Shown here: one piece after another, positions 22,675 through 32,816 of the stretch
Layout of the letters: each line of letters starts with the position of its first letter
Position numbering within the stretch: the stretch's first letter is position 1
Assembly (NCBI GenBank): GCA_030435675.1
Contig: CM059624.1
Span: 9,758,769 to 9,822,768 of the forward strand
Reading direction: 5' to 3'
Length of the DNA: 64,000 nt
Source of the DNA: Steinernema hermaphroditum
Lineage: Eukaryota; Nematoda; Chromadorea; Rhabditida; Steinernematidae
Made by a program: the position numbers and the translations under genes
Notes under the pieces: generated by a model
Database searches by the model: none
Told to the model about the DNA's origin: nothing
The model's input: the letters and a program-made list of their open reading frames with translations, nothing else

Positions 22675-23874
22675 ATGGAGATTTTGCGCCGATTGGTCGG
22701 TTTCGTTCGGAGGCGAAAGCCCCGACACGAAGACGACTCTCGGACGCAACTTCTCCAAACTGACCCTACTGACCGAAACGCGGAGAACGCACTCAGAGCC
22801 GATGGTGAGAAGCCGCCCTGTGTCGATCTCCGTCTCCCCTCATCGCCGCTGGTGCCCTTCGTGGAAGCTTCACAAGCAGTAAGTTCCAATCCTCTCTTCT
22901 CTGGTTATCATGGTCTTTCAGCACGGATTGACGCTGTGGTCGTTGCCATACGACTTTTCCCAGTCAAGACTCGGCGGACGTCCGACGCCATCCACCGCGT
23001 GCACCCTGATTTCCATGAAGCTCGTCGAATCCCTCGGAAATGAGCAGGTCGACTTTCCGCACCTTCGCGGCATCTTCACACTGGGGAAGCCGTGCCCGCC
23101 GTCTCTCCTAATCATGAGTAAGAACCGTCGGGATTGACTGTGGCTAAGAATGCTTTCTATTGAGTGCTGAATGCGATCGTAGACGGCAACGTCTTGCACG
23201 AGAAGGCGATGATGAAGCGGCGGAAGCGGAGCCCCTTCACCAACTATGACTGCTTCACCGTTCCACAGGCGATTCGAGCGTGTGACAACCATGTCATGGA
23301 AATCGACTACACCTCGTGCTCCAACGCCCTTCTGCGCGATTTTCTCACCGATGCCGTTCGTATGGTACTGAACAGGTTGGCCTCGCAGTGTCTCTGATGA
23401 AATTTAACTGTTTTTAGCACCGTGGTTGCAGAATGTTCGCGGATTTACATGGCGCTCGTCGCCTTTGGACGTACCACGACGCTGGTCTTTGACCGGCCCA
23501 CCCGAGGATTTTTTTTCTTCGACTCGCATTCGCACAAGGAGCATGGTAATCACTTTGTTAAGTGTGCTTTGAATTGGGCAAGTCGTTTCCAGGAGCGTTG
23601 ATCTGCTACTCAGACCATAAAGATTTCCACAAGCTAGTGGTTTTTATCGCTGCAGTGATTTATCCCGAGTCGTTAAGACCCACAGGAAAAAACGTACGTT
23701 ATTGGCCTTTCAGGTGCGTTGTGACGATTGTTATTGTTCCAGCAATTCGAAGTTTCGGTGCTCCACAACATTCGAAAATGTGGAGAAAAAAAATCGGACG
23801 TCCTCATGCGTCACCTGAAGCTGACTCTCCATCCGCAAAAAATCTTCCCGAAGAAGTCAATCAATGCAGGATGA
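22675..23874 (+). CDS. Unknown protein with SPFTNYD / FFDSHSHKEHGAL core
   Basis: Six exons with short introns (about 22880, 23116, 23374, 23545, 23695) join in phase from the ATG at 22675 to the TGA at 23872-23874, giving about 310 residues. The N-terminus is basic. The middle contains HGLTLWSLPYDFS, RPTPSTACTLISMKLVESL, FTVPQAIRACDNHVMEIDY and ALVAFGRTTTLVFDRPTRG followed by FFFFDSHSHKEHGALI. The regular strand-like segments and the DSHSHxxxGAL box look like a folded enzyme-like domain. The D-x-H box superficially recalls cysteine-protease His/Asp elements, but no family can be assigned. The last residues are basic (LHPQKIFPKKSINAG). Its stop codon overlaps the start of the next gene. Confidence 0.65.
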
Positions 23875-24900
23875 CTGAAGGCATGAAAAGAGAACCTTGG
23901 TGTGGTATCCATGAAGTGTACATAAAATACCTTAGCGCTCGCACAGAACGTTTCTACGGTTGCCTGTCCCATTTACTGGAAATGCGTTCTAACCTTCTGC
24001 AGCATATTTGTATTATATTTTACGTATTCTGGCGCTATTTCAGAATCTCATGGTGCACCCTGTCTGTGCCTTCCTCGTCTTCGTCGTTGCCTCCGTCGCG
24101 CGCTTTGCGAATGGATTTTTCCGTGGTTCACTCGGTGGAACCATCGTCTTCTACCTGGCATCGGTGACTTTCTACTGCTCGCGAAGTGACTACGCAAATG
24201 TAGAGGGATTCAAAGACCTGCCAGTTCTTTTGCTGACATTCCTCACCATGGCTGTGCACTTCTATGACCGACAGAATCCAGGTCAGTATTACTCCGTGGT
24301 TATCTCTTACCCTCCCAGTTTAGCCCTCAAAGTAGATGATTCTCGTGCAGTCATTTACTCGCTCGTCATCACATTCTTGCCGCTGGAGCTTTTCGCGTAC
24401 GACGATCGCAGAGAAGTACTGAGGGTATTTCTTGTTTTCGGAGTGATTGCTTTGGCCATCGAGTTGTACTTTGCTGAGCCGAAGAAAGTCACCTGTTCTG
24501 CTGACGAGCTCTATGTGAAGACGCATCCTTCTCTGGCTCTTATAATGATATAATGTTTCAGGAATTATCTGAGACGTCGGTTTATTCCATGTTTTACTCA
24601 TCGGACCCGTATAGCTGCCTCGGACGACTGGGAAAACTCCTCTGCTTTTCGACCGTCACCAAATCGGCTATTATGGTAAGCGGATTTAAGCCCCTGTGGG
24701 ATCGAATACTATATTAGCTTCAGCTTTTTCCAGCAGTCCTGCAGTCGCAATTGCTACTGTTCGTGATTTACATACTGCATTCCATTTCGATCCTTGGATT
24801 CCTCTTCACTCCGGCTCTCTTTGGTGGCTTTGTTCAAGCTGTAAAGCTGACGGGACGTGGATTTGGAGTCGCCGCGCAATGGATTAAATTGAAGTTCTAC
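23871..24900 (+). CDS. Multi-pass membrane protein, function unknown
   Basis: ATG at 23871 (MTEGMKREPW) overlaps the TGA of the upstream gene as ATGA. It is preceded by CAATGCAGG, a plausible trans-splice acceptor; a second ATG is at 23883. Short introns at about 23959-24002, 24282, 24512 and 24676 connect about 300 residues. These hold roughly six hydrophobic segments (YLYYILRILALFQNLMVHP, CAFLVFVVASVARFANG, GTIVFYLASVTFYC, LPVLLLTFLTMAV, VFLVFGVIALAIELYF, LLLFVIYILHSISILGFLF). A conserved-looking loop YSMFYSSDPYSCLGRLGKL separates the last two. The C-terminus is basic and ends at 24898-24900. It resembles an organelle or ER polytopic protein; no family is recognised. Gene order and overlap suggest co-transcription with the upstream gene. 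Confidence 0.62.
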
Positions 24901-24952
24901 TAATATCAGCTAATAATGTAAATGAAATATGTTTTTGTTGGATTAGGTGCGT

Positions 24953-25350
24953 TCATAGAGTGGGTGGAACTGTTTTCTCTTGAACAGGTTCGCAGGTCAT
25001 CATCTGCTTTGGGGAACCGTGGTGGTGATGTTTAGCCGATCGGCGAATAGACCGAAGCGGGTGTAACAATTTCGGGTGAAACCCGAATGAACCGGCGATG
25101 TCACTATTCACTTTGACATACCTTGATTGCAGCAAGCAGTGCACACAGCAGAGCTCTAGAGCTCTTTTTCGAGAGGATTTTACGTTCTTGGCCCCGAGGA
25201 TCACAATAGAAACCTTTGAAAAGTTCGCAAATTCCAAGGATCGCACGTACCGTAGCGTCGTAATCCATCATCTTCTTGGCCTTGAAGCGTTGTTGTTGGC
25301 GAACTGGGCTGATGACGCACAAAGTCTGTTCAACACCTTCTCGATCTGAA
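24953..25350 (-). CDS. Small unknown protein, 5' end unresolved
   Basis: On the minus strand an open exon reads ...QRFKAKKMMDYDATVRAIL...CELFKGFYCDPRGQERKIL...LLCALLAAIK. A clear AAG/GTATGT donor at about 25130 is followed about 110 nt later by an acceptor (CAAAGCAG) and a phase-0 exon MMTCEPVQEKTVPPTL-stop (24953-24955). The phases agree. Upstream of about 25350 the frame hits a stop and no clear first exon is seen; MMDYDAT (about 25265) would be the first Met. An alternative 37-nt intron within the exon would change the middle. No domain is recognised. Confidence 0.4.
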
Positions 25351-25375
25351 CTGGTTTACTCACGTTCGGAGAAAC

Positions 25376-25382
25376 TATAAAA
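25376..25382 (+). promoter_or_regulatory. TATA box of the YG-rich peptide gene
   Basis: TATAAAA lies 47 nt before the ATG at 25429. This spacing suits a short 5' leader of about 20 nt. Confidence 0.5.
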
Positions 25383-25428
25383 CAAAGGTTGCCACAGTGC
25401 TGAACAACTCCCAGTTTCCAGTCTCAAG

Positions 25429-25677
25429 ATGGCCAACCAGCTCCTTTTCTGCCTCCTTTTCGTCGCTCTCCTCTCCGTCACGATCGCCCAGTGGCCCTAC
25501 TACGGTATGTTCTCCGATGGGAAGGCCTTTTTCTAACGAAATACTTCAGGTGGTATGCATGGAATGTATGGAGGCTACGGTGGGTACGGTATGCACGGTT
25601 ACGGCATGCACCACCCCTATGGAATGTACGGCGGCTACAGACCCTACGGCATGATGGGTATGTATGGAAAGAAGTGA
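25429..25677 (+). CDS. Secreted Gly/Tyr/Met-rich peptide precursor
   Basis: ATG at 25429 encodes a textbook signal peptide (MANQLLFCLLFVALLSVTIA, then QWPYY). A 46-nt intron after the first codon base of Gly is followed by an exon of YGGYG, MHGYGMH and MYGGYRPYG repeats ending MYGKK-stop at 25675-25677. The mature peptide, about 47 residues, is nearly all G, Y, M, H and P. The composition resembles the YGGYG-class peptides of nematodes (nlp-29/caenacin type, epidermal antimicrobial or cuticle-associated). It differs in its high Met/His content and in lacking the RGGY processing repeats. Function as an antimicrobial or structural peptide is inferred from composition only. Confidence 0.75.
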
Positions 25678-25858
25678 GATCATTCGCACATTGCGCTTTG
25701 TAAATAGTCCTGAAACGTAAAGAATATTGAGAATCTGATACATTGATCGAATAAATCTACGGTAGAGAATGCAGTGTCGAAGAATGCACTGTAAAGCGCG
25801 AAAACGTGTTTATCACATCCAAAAACTGTGTTTTGCTGTTTGCTGCGTTCACTTCATC

Positions 25859-26824
25859 ATGACTACGCAACGACTGAACTGTCCGATCTGTTTGAACTTT
25901 TTCGATGGAAACTCGACGCTCCTGCTTCTGAACGGCTGTGGACACCTCTTCCACAGGACCTGCATTGAGAAATGGATGGACCGGCAGGCTCAGTGTCCGA
26001 CGTGTCGCAAGGAAGTTCGCGGCCGCTACGACAGCCTCATCTCCGTGTACGCCTCTGTCGCAGAAGATTTAGAAGGATCTCGGAACATAAGCCTCAGTCG
26101 GGCCGAAGATGAACTGGTTCTGCAGGCTGCCAAAATGCGCCGGTTGGAGAGGACAATGAAGAAACTACTTTGGGAGAATGACGAACTGAAAGAGGACGTG
26201 AGCAAAGTAAAGGCTCTACGGAAGGCCTCCATGATCGACTTGAGGAAAAAGAATGCCCATCTAGAGATCCAAATTGGCGTTTTGAAGGATGAAGTGGCAA
26301 GGAACGAGATGGAGCTGAGGGAAACAATAGAAGATAACCAAGAAACTTTGAAAGGACTGATTAGGGAGCGAAAAAAAGCCGAAATAAAGACAAAGGAGAA
26401 ACAAGACGATTGGAGAAAAGAAAGGAATCGACTAAGGGGAGAGATTCTGCACATCATAGATACGCTGAAGGCCAGGGAAGGAGAAGTAGAGGATAAGAGA
26501 AGACAGTCGCAATATTTGGAAAACTGCTTAAAAGCAGTGGAATCTGAAAAGGAAACACTGCGAAAGGAATTAGAAGGTGTAAAGGCCCAACTTCAGCGGA
26601 CTAAGGATGAAGGAGAAGGAGTGCGAAGAGAACTGGAGGATACGCGAACCAAGATTGAGAGAAGAGAAACACTGATTCAGAGGCTCCGAAAGAGCGTGGA
26701 TTCACTGGGCACTGATCTCTGCCTCCTGATGCAAGAGAGACGAGCTGCGCTGGAAATGGCGATGGAGCTAAGGAAGGAGACGAACGCGATGCGATTCAAG
26801 CTCGAAGACTTGGAAAGGAGCTGA
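25859..26824 (+). CDS. RING-H2 finger coiled-coil protein (TRAIP-like)
   Basis: Single exon, 321 residues from the ATG at 25859. The N-terminal RING-H2 is complete: CPIC...CGHLFHRTCIEKW...QCPTC. It is followed by about 230 residues of almost uninterrupted coiled coil rich in E, K and R (ELVLQAAKMRRLERTMKKLL to the C-terminus). RING plus long coiled coil is the layout of TRAIP/RNF206-type ubiquitin ligases, which act at stalled replication forks, but other RING coiled-coil ligases have the same layout. An in-frame ATG at 25769 would add 30 Cys/Lys-rich residues; the downstream start is preferred because the RING begins within eight residues of it, as in TRAIP. Purine-rich codon use reflects the coiled coil. 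Confidence 0.8.
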   Translation: MTTQRLNCPICLNFFDGNSTLLLLNGCGHLFHRTCIEKWMDRQAQCPTCRKEVRGRYDSLISVYASVAEDLEGSRNISLSRAEDELVLQAAKMRRLERTMKKLLWENDELKEDVSKVKALRKASMIDLRKKNAHLEIQIGVLKDEVARNEMELRETIEDNQETLKGLIRERKKAEIKTKEKQDDWRKERNRLRGEILHIIDTLKAREGEVEDKRRQSQYLENCLKAVESEKETLRKELEGVKAQLQRTKDEGEGVRRELEDTRTKIERRETLIQRLRKSVDSLGTDLCLLMQERRAALEMAMELRKETNAMRFKLEDLERS

Positions 26825-27246
26825 TGGAACGTAGTGTATAGTAATATAAGTCAGGAATACGACAGCCCGTGAAAATTCGCATAATAGCCCTTAGAAATGA
26901 TCCAGAAGTGATCAGTTTTTACAAGTACGATAGATATGGCATAATAAATTACATGAATGCGTAAAGAAAATAACGGATTTTACGTTCTGAAAGGGTATCG
27001 GGTACTGCAACCACAGTATCTTCGCTACCATAGTGGATTACGGTGGATTCGGTCACATGTTGTCCAATTCGAAATCGATTTGAACATCCCGACACGCTTC
27101 GGAAACGTGTGGTCGACCACACACATCGATCGGGGAAGTGCGCGAAAATTGAAATTTGAAACGTTGCTGTTTTGTTCCTTCCGCGTTGTCCTCTTTTTTT
27201 GTGCCGCTTTTCTCTTTGACCTTCGGAGCTTTATGGTTTCAGGGCG
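26825..27246. other. Intergenic, no gene supported
   Basis: 3' region of the RING gene and 5' region of the BRCT gene. A GTTTCAG directly before the ATG at 27247 (27234-27241) is a plausible cis- or trans-splice acceptor. Confidence 0.5.
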
Positions 27247-28454
27247 ATGTCACTCCTCGCGCCCTCCTTTTCCGATGACGAGTTCGAACCAATGGACACC
27301 GATGGCGACGTTGTCATCAACTTCCTGGAGAACGTGCCACCGAACTTCAAACCACTCGATCCAGATGAAGCTGCAAGGATGATGACGGAGGGAAAGCGCG
27401 AAATGGAGGTGGGCTGCTCGGTTCTCTTTCCCGAATCTGACGTTCTTGCAGGATAGGTGGAAGGCGGCGCTCTACGACCTTCCCGGGATTTCAATATCAC
27501 CTGCCCGGGCAGCCCTCGTACCCAGATCGGCCTACGACTTGCTGTACGAATCGCCAAAGAACGAAACCGATCGGGCGGACCTCAGAAGTTTCTACTCGTC
27601 GTTCATCGACGTTCCGACCACGTCGCATGGCGCGGCACTGACCAAGGAACAGAGGCAGCGCCAAAGAGAGAAGGCCCTTAGGGCGCTGACCAAATCAGAG
27701 AAGAAAAGTGACGATTCGGACTCAGAAGACGGCAGAAGAGTGAGGAAGAGGGGTGGAAACTTCTCCCCGAAATCAGGACACAAGCGATCGCGACGTGATA
27801 ATGCTAAGAAGGTGCGCATCTTCTGTCAGACGGCATTGAACCCTTCATCTTTAGGTTCTAATATGTTTACAAGGATCGTTGTCAGGAAAAGAGCTGCAGT
27901 TCGTGACCGAAACCGTCGAAATGCTTGGAGGAACTATTGTTAACGACATTGAGAAGGCGACGTGCTTCGTCGGCCGAGAAGTTCGCATCTCCACGAAGTT
28001 CCTCTGTGCCGTGGCGAGACACATTCCGATCGTCAGCTTGCAGTGGATCCGTGAATCAAAGGAGGAGTCACGATTTGTGGAAACAGCCGGTCATCTCCTC
28101 CGCAACGAAAAGGCCGAAGCGCAGCTGAAGATGAACATGGAGCAACTTGCCGGACTGAAGGAACCGCTTCTCAAGGGCTGGTACTTCGTCTGTGTCCCCG
28201 AGGTCACTCCTTCCGTCGCCGAAGTCGACCAAGTTGTCAGATGCTGCGGAGGAACATCTTGTGCTTCCTTGGATCAATGCAGCGACGTAGGACATGCCGT
28301 CTTGATCACGAACAAGAAGAGGCCGTCGAAGAGAAGTGAAGAAATGATCGCACTGGCGAAGAAGCGCGGCATCGCTTGCATGGATGGCAATCGATTCTAC
28401 AGAATTGTTTGTTTGCAGTCGGAGAAGGCGTTCTTGAAAAGTTTAGAACGCTGA
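27247..28454 (+). CDS. Tandem-BRCT protein (MDC1/PTIP-like C-terminus)
   Basis: Three exons (27247-27408, 27452-27810, 27855-28454) give about 370 residues. The N-terminal half is acidic, then basic and Ser-rich (KKSDDSDSEDGRRVRKRGG), probably a nuclear-localisation and phosphorylation region. The C-terminal 200 residues form two BRCT repeats: SGKELQFVTETVEMLGGTIV...IPIVSLQWIRESKEE and LKGWYFVCVPEVTPSVAEVD...RFYRIVCLQSEKAFLKSL. A C-terminal BRCT pair of this kind reads phosphoserine marks in DNA-damage signalling; MDC1 and PAXIP1 are the closest in layout. The conserved W (LQWI) of the first repeat is present. The stop codon at 28452-28454 overlaps an AATAAA (28455-28460). Confidence 0.82.
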
Positions 28455-28458
28455 ATAA

Positions 28459-28695
28459 ATGCCTTTCTTCCGTGACTTCGCTTTCATGGTTTCCGGCCGT
28501 CTGTCAGTTGCTTCGCGGAGGTCGGCCCTCTCAGGGCTGTTTCTTTGTAGATTCACGATGAAGTGGCTTCCCACTCGGAACAGGAATCGATTTGTTCCGA
28601 AAACGGCAAGAGCTGAGGATAATCCAAAGCATGGCCTTCCGGGGGAGCTCCGCGGCGATGACAATTCACTTCGATTAGCAGATTCGATGAGTTAG
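28459..28695 (+). CDS. Possible micro-gene directly after the BRCT gene
   Basis: ATG at 28459 lies four nt after the BRCT stop. A 48-nt intron with good borders (GTCAGTTGC...TTTGTAG, about 28501-28549) joins MPFFRDFAFMVSGRL to FTMKWLPTRNRNRFVPKTAR and a charged tail ending at 28693-28695, about 62 residues. Without splicing the frame also stays open. It could be a downstream cistron or simply 3' untranslated sequence. No domain is recognised. Confidence 0.33.
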   Translation: MPFFRDFAFMVSGRLSVASRRSALSGLFLCRFTMKWLPTRNRNRFVPKTARAEDNPKHGLPGELRGDDNSLRLADSMS

Positions 28696-28874
28696 GCATT
28701 GACCCTTTTGTGATATGCTTGCGAAATCGATAGTTCTGCTGTGCACAGCGCTACTTTGCTTCCTTATCAGCGTATTGCCTCCCTAGCGGCGAGGCGGGTA
28801 ACCGCAAACTCATTATCAGCCAACCCTGTCCTCGTACAGTACCCGTCTTAGCTTTGCGTTCGCTTAACCGGTGT

Positions 28875-29125
28875 CTGATTCTTATATGAGTTTCCATTCC
28901 TGAAAATACCACTGTTCAATTGAGCATCAATCACAAAATATTAATTGAGTCCGAGTGTAACTGTCACCGTGAGTATCGTTCATACTCACGGTGGCGGTGA
29001 TGCAGTACTCTGCGCCCTGAAGGCCGGTTACCCGGAAGCTAAAAAAACAAGATAAAGTCAGTTAGTCAGTGGTCACAAAGTTACATACCTCGTAAAAAAA
29101 CTCTCAAATGCCTTAAAGCGGCACC
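28875..29125 (-). CDS. Possible fibronectin-III-like exons, fragment
   Basis: Two small minus-strand exons are bounded by strong signals. AFESFFT (acceptor CTTTAAG, donor GAG/GTATGT at about 29088) joins to FRVTGLQGAEYCITAT (acceptor TTTTTTTAG at about 29041, donor GTGAGTATG at about 28991). The phase fits, and the product reads like the end of an FnIII domain (VTGLxxxxEYCI). The next acceptor leads to a stop within a few codons (EWKLI-stop). No further exons upstream are convincing. It may be a short gene end or a remnant. Confidence 0.3.
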
Positions 29126-29421
29126 AAATGCATGCTACTAGGGAAATCAGTATAAATCTCCTCGAATTCTCGAAAAATCCTCCGGCGTGTCAGGAGTAAA
29201 GTTCCTCGAATTCATCTCATTCATTGGCTCTTCTAGCACATTTTGAGCCGAAATGCTCTAACCTCCGATGAACTTGCTCTAAATCTTTTGAACATATCTG
29301 ACATCAGGCCTAACGGCGTTACGAACCCCTTACCTATAACCTCAAATCTCTAAGCAAAAGCCTTAGCCTACCCTTAGCTGGTAGAGCCACCCTGAACGAT
29401 GTGGATGTGAACTTAGGCTAC

Positions 29422-29474
29422 AAGGCTACATTCCTACGCTACATTCGAGGAATGTAGCGTAGGAATGTAGCCTT
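29422..29474. repeat. Perfect 25-bp hairpin with 3-nt loop
   Basis: AAGGCTACATTCCTACGCTA plus CATTC, then GAG, then the exact reverse complement. It is followed by six T residues, so an RNA polymerase III product or terminator-like structure is possible. A tiny MITE is equally possible. Confidence 0.92.
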
Positions 29475-32322
29475 TTTTGGCACGGTTGAAGATGTAAAAG
29501 GTAAGGAAGTCCGGAAAACGGTCTCTTTGAGAAGTTCGTCATGGGAGTACGGTACAAATTGTGGCCCACACCCTATTCATGTGGAGTGGGCCGCCTCAAG
29601 AGTCCTATGGATCACTCGCTGAGTCTGTAAAATAAGGATTTCGCTGAAGTGTATAAGAGTTGAATTCCAATGGAAAAACGCGGTTAATGTCGACCACAAC
29701 CCGACTAAGTACATATACCGTATTAGATGGTATTTGTAGGTTTGCCTCAGCAGCTGCTCATGCACATATGGTCGCCGTAATTTCAATGGGTCAAGGCTCC
29801 TGCCACGAAAAGTGTGCGTCTAGGAAACGTCGCACGCGTTTCGCCATTGAATTTTGGAGCCGCGACAAAGAATTATGCATAACTCGTGAAGTAGAGCGTA
29901 TTTTGGAAAACTGAACGTTGATTTTGAAGATTAGAACTTTCTCGTTCGAATGAACCCTAGTTGGTGCAATTTGGTGGCGCGAACGTGGAGTTATTAAGCG
30001 ATTATTATTTTAGTACCATGTAAGGTGACCTGAGGCGCCTTTTCCGCTTGAAAAATATGCGCTGCCTTAACTTTCAAGCCTTTTAGAGCTGACACAAGGC
30101 TCATGACGCTTCAATATACCCATGGAATTTGGAAAACCCAAGATTACTACAAGCTCCCTACGCTACGATCGAACGTTGGATTTTTACTAGTAGCTTCAAC
30201 CTCAAGCTTGAATGATGCAAAAGTGGTTCTTTAACAAGCGTTACAATGCGCAGGAACTCAGATCGCAGTACGAGCGACTCTGATAGCAGTGACAATGATG
30301 AATAACCCGCGTGTATGACGTTAAATTGGCTTAGGATGGTAGTCTGTTTTATAGACCGTTTAATTCCGGCACGCGGAGTGAGTTTCCAGCAGTGAGCCAT
30401 AGCTCATTCGACGCAGCGTTCAATTCTGCACAAAATCAACGTTTGGATTTCTGCGAAACCTCCTAGATCGCGCAAAATCAACGAAACAAGATAAAAACTC
30501 TGTGATTTCCATTGTAAAATTCGGCAGAACGACAAAACTACGGTAGTCTGGTGGTCCCACCACGCACACATTGCAGGCGCATTAAAATTACGGCGACCAT
30601 ACTTACTTATCCGTTGTTTGAACGACAAAGATCACTGATAAGACACAGCAAACATTGTAAACCTAAGTAGTTCTGTGCGAGACTCCGCCATTAGGAGGTT
30701 CCCAAGTGCATAGTACAGGATCTAGCTGATCGTCCTGTGGACCCATGTCATCGATCAACCCTAAAGCCATAACGATTGGGTAGTAACTCAGTTCGCTTCT
30801 AGATAAGTGGTTTCTACCCGTCCATTGAAAGGTTTCATGAAAGCAACTTTGTTATCACTCCAGTACACGTTCCCGGAGTCACATGTCAGTCTCTTATCGG
30901 AATTGCCACGAGCGCCGATTAGGTGACACTAACAAGTTCCCGAATGTTCTCCCGGAATGTGCTTTCGAAATTAAATCGTCGATTCGAGTGCTGTTCAAAC
31001 AGCCGATAAGGACGCTGCACAGCTGCACAATCCCCCATCTGTGTGGCCGTATAGTCGAAAATGTAACACATACGTGCCCCCCAGAGAACTAAATGTGCTC
31101 ACGGGGAGCGCGGTAGCTTCCCTGTTTTTACGAAAGATAGACCGTTTGGATCGGCACAAGGATGTAAGACCGTTTGGATGTTGATGTAAGAGATGAAAAA
31201 AACAATTTACAACAGAAAAACCGTCGAAGATGCATCAGGACGCAACAAGTCGTAAAGTCGTGCAGTATGTAATCAGTAAAAACTAAATGAGTTTCGTTTT
31301 ATTGCTCATACACATATTGTGTGAATGTATTGGGTTGTGTCTCTGAAAATGGCTCATGATTTCAGTGAATCCTTGCTTGTATAATCACACATGTTTACAT
31401 CTTTCGAATGGCTGGTCTAAGCTTGCAGGGTGTCACATCCCTCCTCGACTATTGTGAAAGATCTAGAGTCAAAGAATATGGTGATCAGTATTGGTGCCTT
31501 TCATTTATGTGTCCAGCGATCGGTCGAGTCGTCCACTGAGCGAGCGGTCGTTCTTGGCCACCGTTTCTGGCACAATTCCAAACCGTCCCAAAGTCAGTGA
31601 ATGAATGAATATGGTGGTCCAATTTCCGGCCTCTTTTCCACTGATTGTTTAACGGACAAAGGAAAGAGACAAATCTTTGGCAAAGGTTGAGAGTGTTCTG
31701 AAGAAGAGCATTTTGGCCGCGAGTCACTCTAGCACGTTACTAGCTATTTAACAGATTGGAAACGATGGAGTGTATTGTATGACCTCTATTTGGAGACTGT
31801 TAATTCAGGGAATGGTCACCACAGGCGCCCCTTCTTCAAGGGCAGCTCCGTTTTGCAAAAAGGATCCGTGACTTCATAGATTATTTTATTTATTATTTGA
31901 TTAGATTGCTTCCTTCCACACTTCGTACGTTCTTGCACACATCTTCCTTCTCCTCGTTCGTCCGCCATTTCAGAGTCAACTTCCTAAATTCCGCGCCCCT
32001 TTTGTACTCTGTCATCATTTGTAATTGTTCCCACATTGCACCAAAGGGAGCGTCGCTTTAGAGTGATAACGAATCGGGCGATGCAAAAGTACATTTTTTG
32101 GTCGCTGCAAAACGTTTCACTGCCTTGGAATTACGCGTCTCGGCACTCTTCTCAGAAAGTGTTTCGTAAACATTGGTGTGTTTCTTATCACGAAGATTGT
32201 TTACCTTCTTGGGCGAACTAGGTCTTCGCTCGATAAAGAACGGTGATAATAAAGCGAAGCATTCCTAGCACACCTTCTTGCACTATATTCTTAGTTTTTA
32301 GGGCCGCTAGAGCAGTTTGATG

Positions 32323-32816
32323 TTAAATGTCTTCCTCTAGTCCACTCAGCAGTTGGTTTAGCTGCAGATAACAAGTACAGCAGTTTAGGGGAGCGTCGCA
32401 AATTAGCAAAATGTCAGCGATGATCCTGAATTGCTTTATCGATCGATATAATTAAGACAAAGAACAAACAAAGGGCGTTTTCCCTTACTCCATCAGCGAT
32501 TCTATCTTGAGCCTGAGCGCCACTTCGTTGACAGCCTGAACGGTGGAGATTAGGATCTACAGGCAGGGGAAGGAAACCAACTGCAACGCGATCGCTCAGC
32601 AGCTTCTGGAGAGCCTTGTGGTCGAGGACGGAGACCAACGTGCGAACCTGGATCTCCATCAAGATCGGGTGACCGTCGAAGACGTCGCCGAAGCGCATCG
32701 GCCTCTCGGTTCCAGAAACGGCAAAGATGAAGAGAAGAAGAAGGAGAAACGCTCTGAAGGGATCAGATCAAGGAGAAAGCACTAGGAACCGACCTGACCG
32801 ATTCGCGGGAATTCAT
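32323..32816 (-). CDS. Secreted small protein C (new family, member C)
   Basis: ATG at 32816 (MNSRESVR), a 40-nt intron, then a strong signal sequence (AFLLLLLFIFAVSG, T). Next come RPMRFGDVFDGHPILMEIQV and the family motif TLVSVLDHKALQKLLSDRVA, ending at a phase-0, 45-nt intron (GTTGGTTTCC...GTTCAG). The following exon AVNEVALRLKIESLME joins via a phase-2 intron to a C-terminus with cysteines (ICDAPLNCCTCYLQ). About 114 residues in total. The motif length and intron position match the proteins at 45872 (A) and 47228 (B). It is probably secreted; function is unknown. Confidence 0.62.

Larger units (their letters stand above)
28696..32322. other. Gene-poor interval
   Basis: Few supported genes in 3.6 kb. 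Items seen: possible minus-strand exons at about 28875-29125, a perfect hairpin at 29422-29474, and AT-rich sequence with scattered short frames (29640-29914, 30404-30628, 30883-31092) that lack coherent splicing or domains. A GC-rich word CCAGCGATCGGTCGAGTCGT at about 31506 is shared with 38513. Nothing else is supported. Confidence 0.5.
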
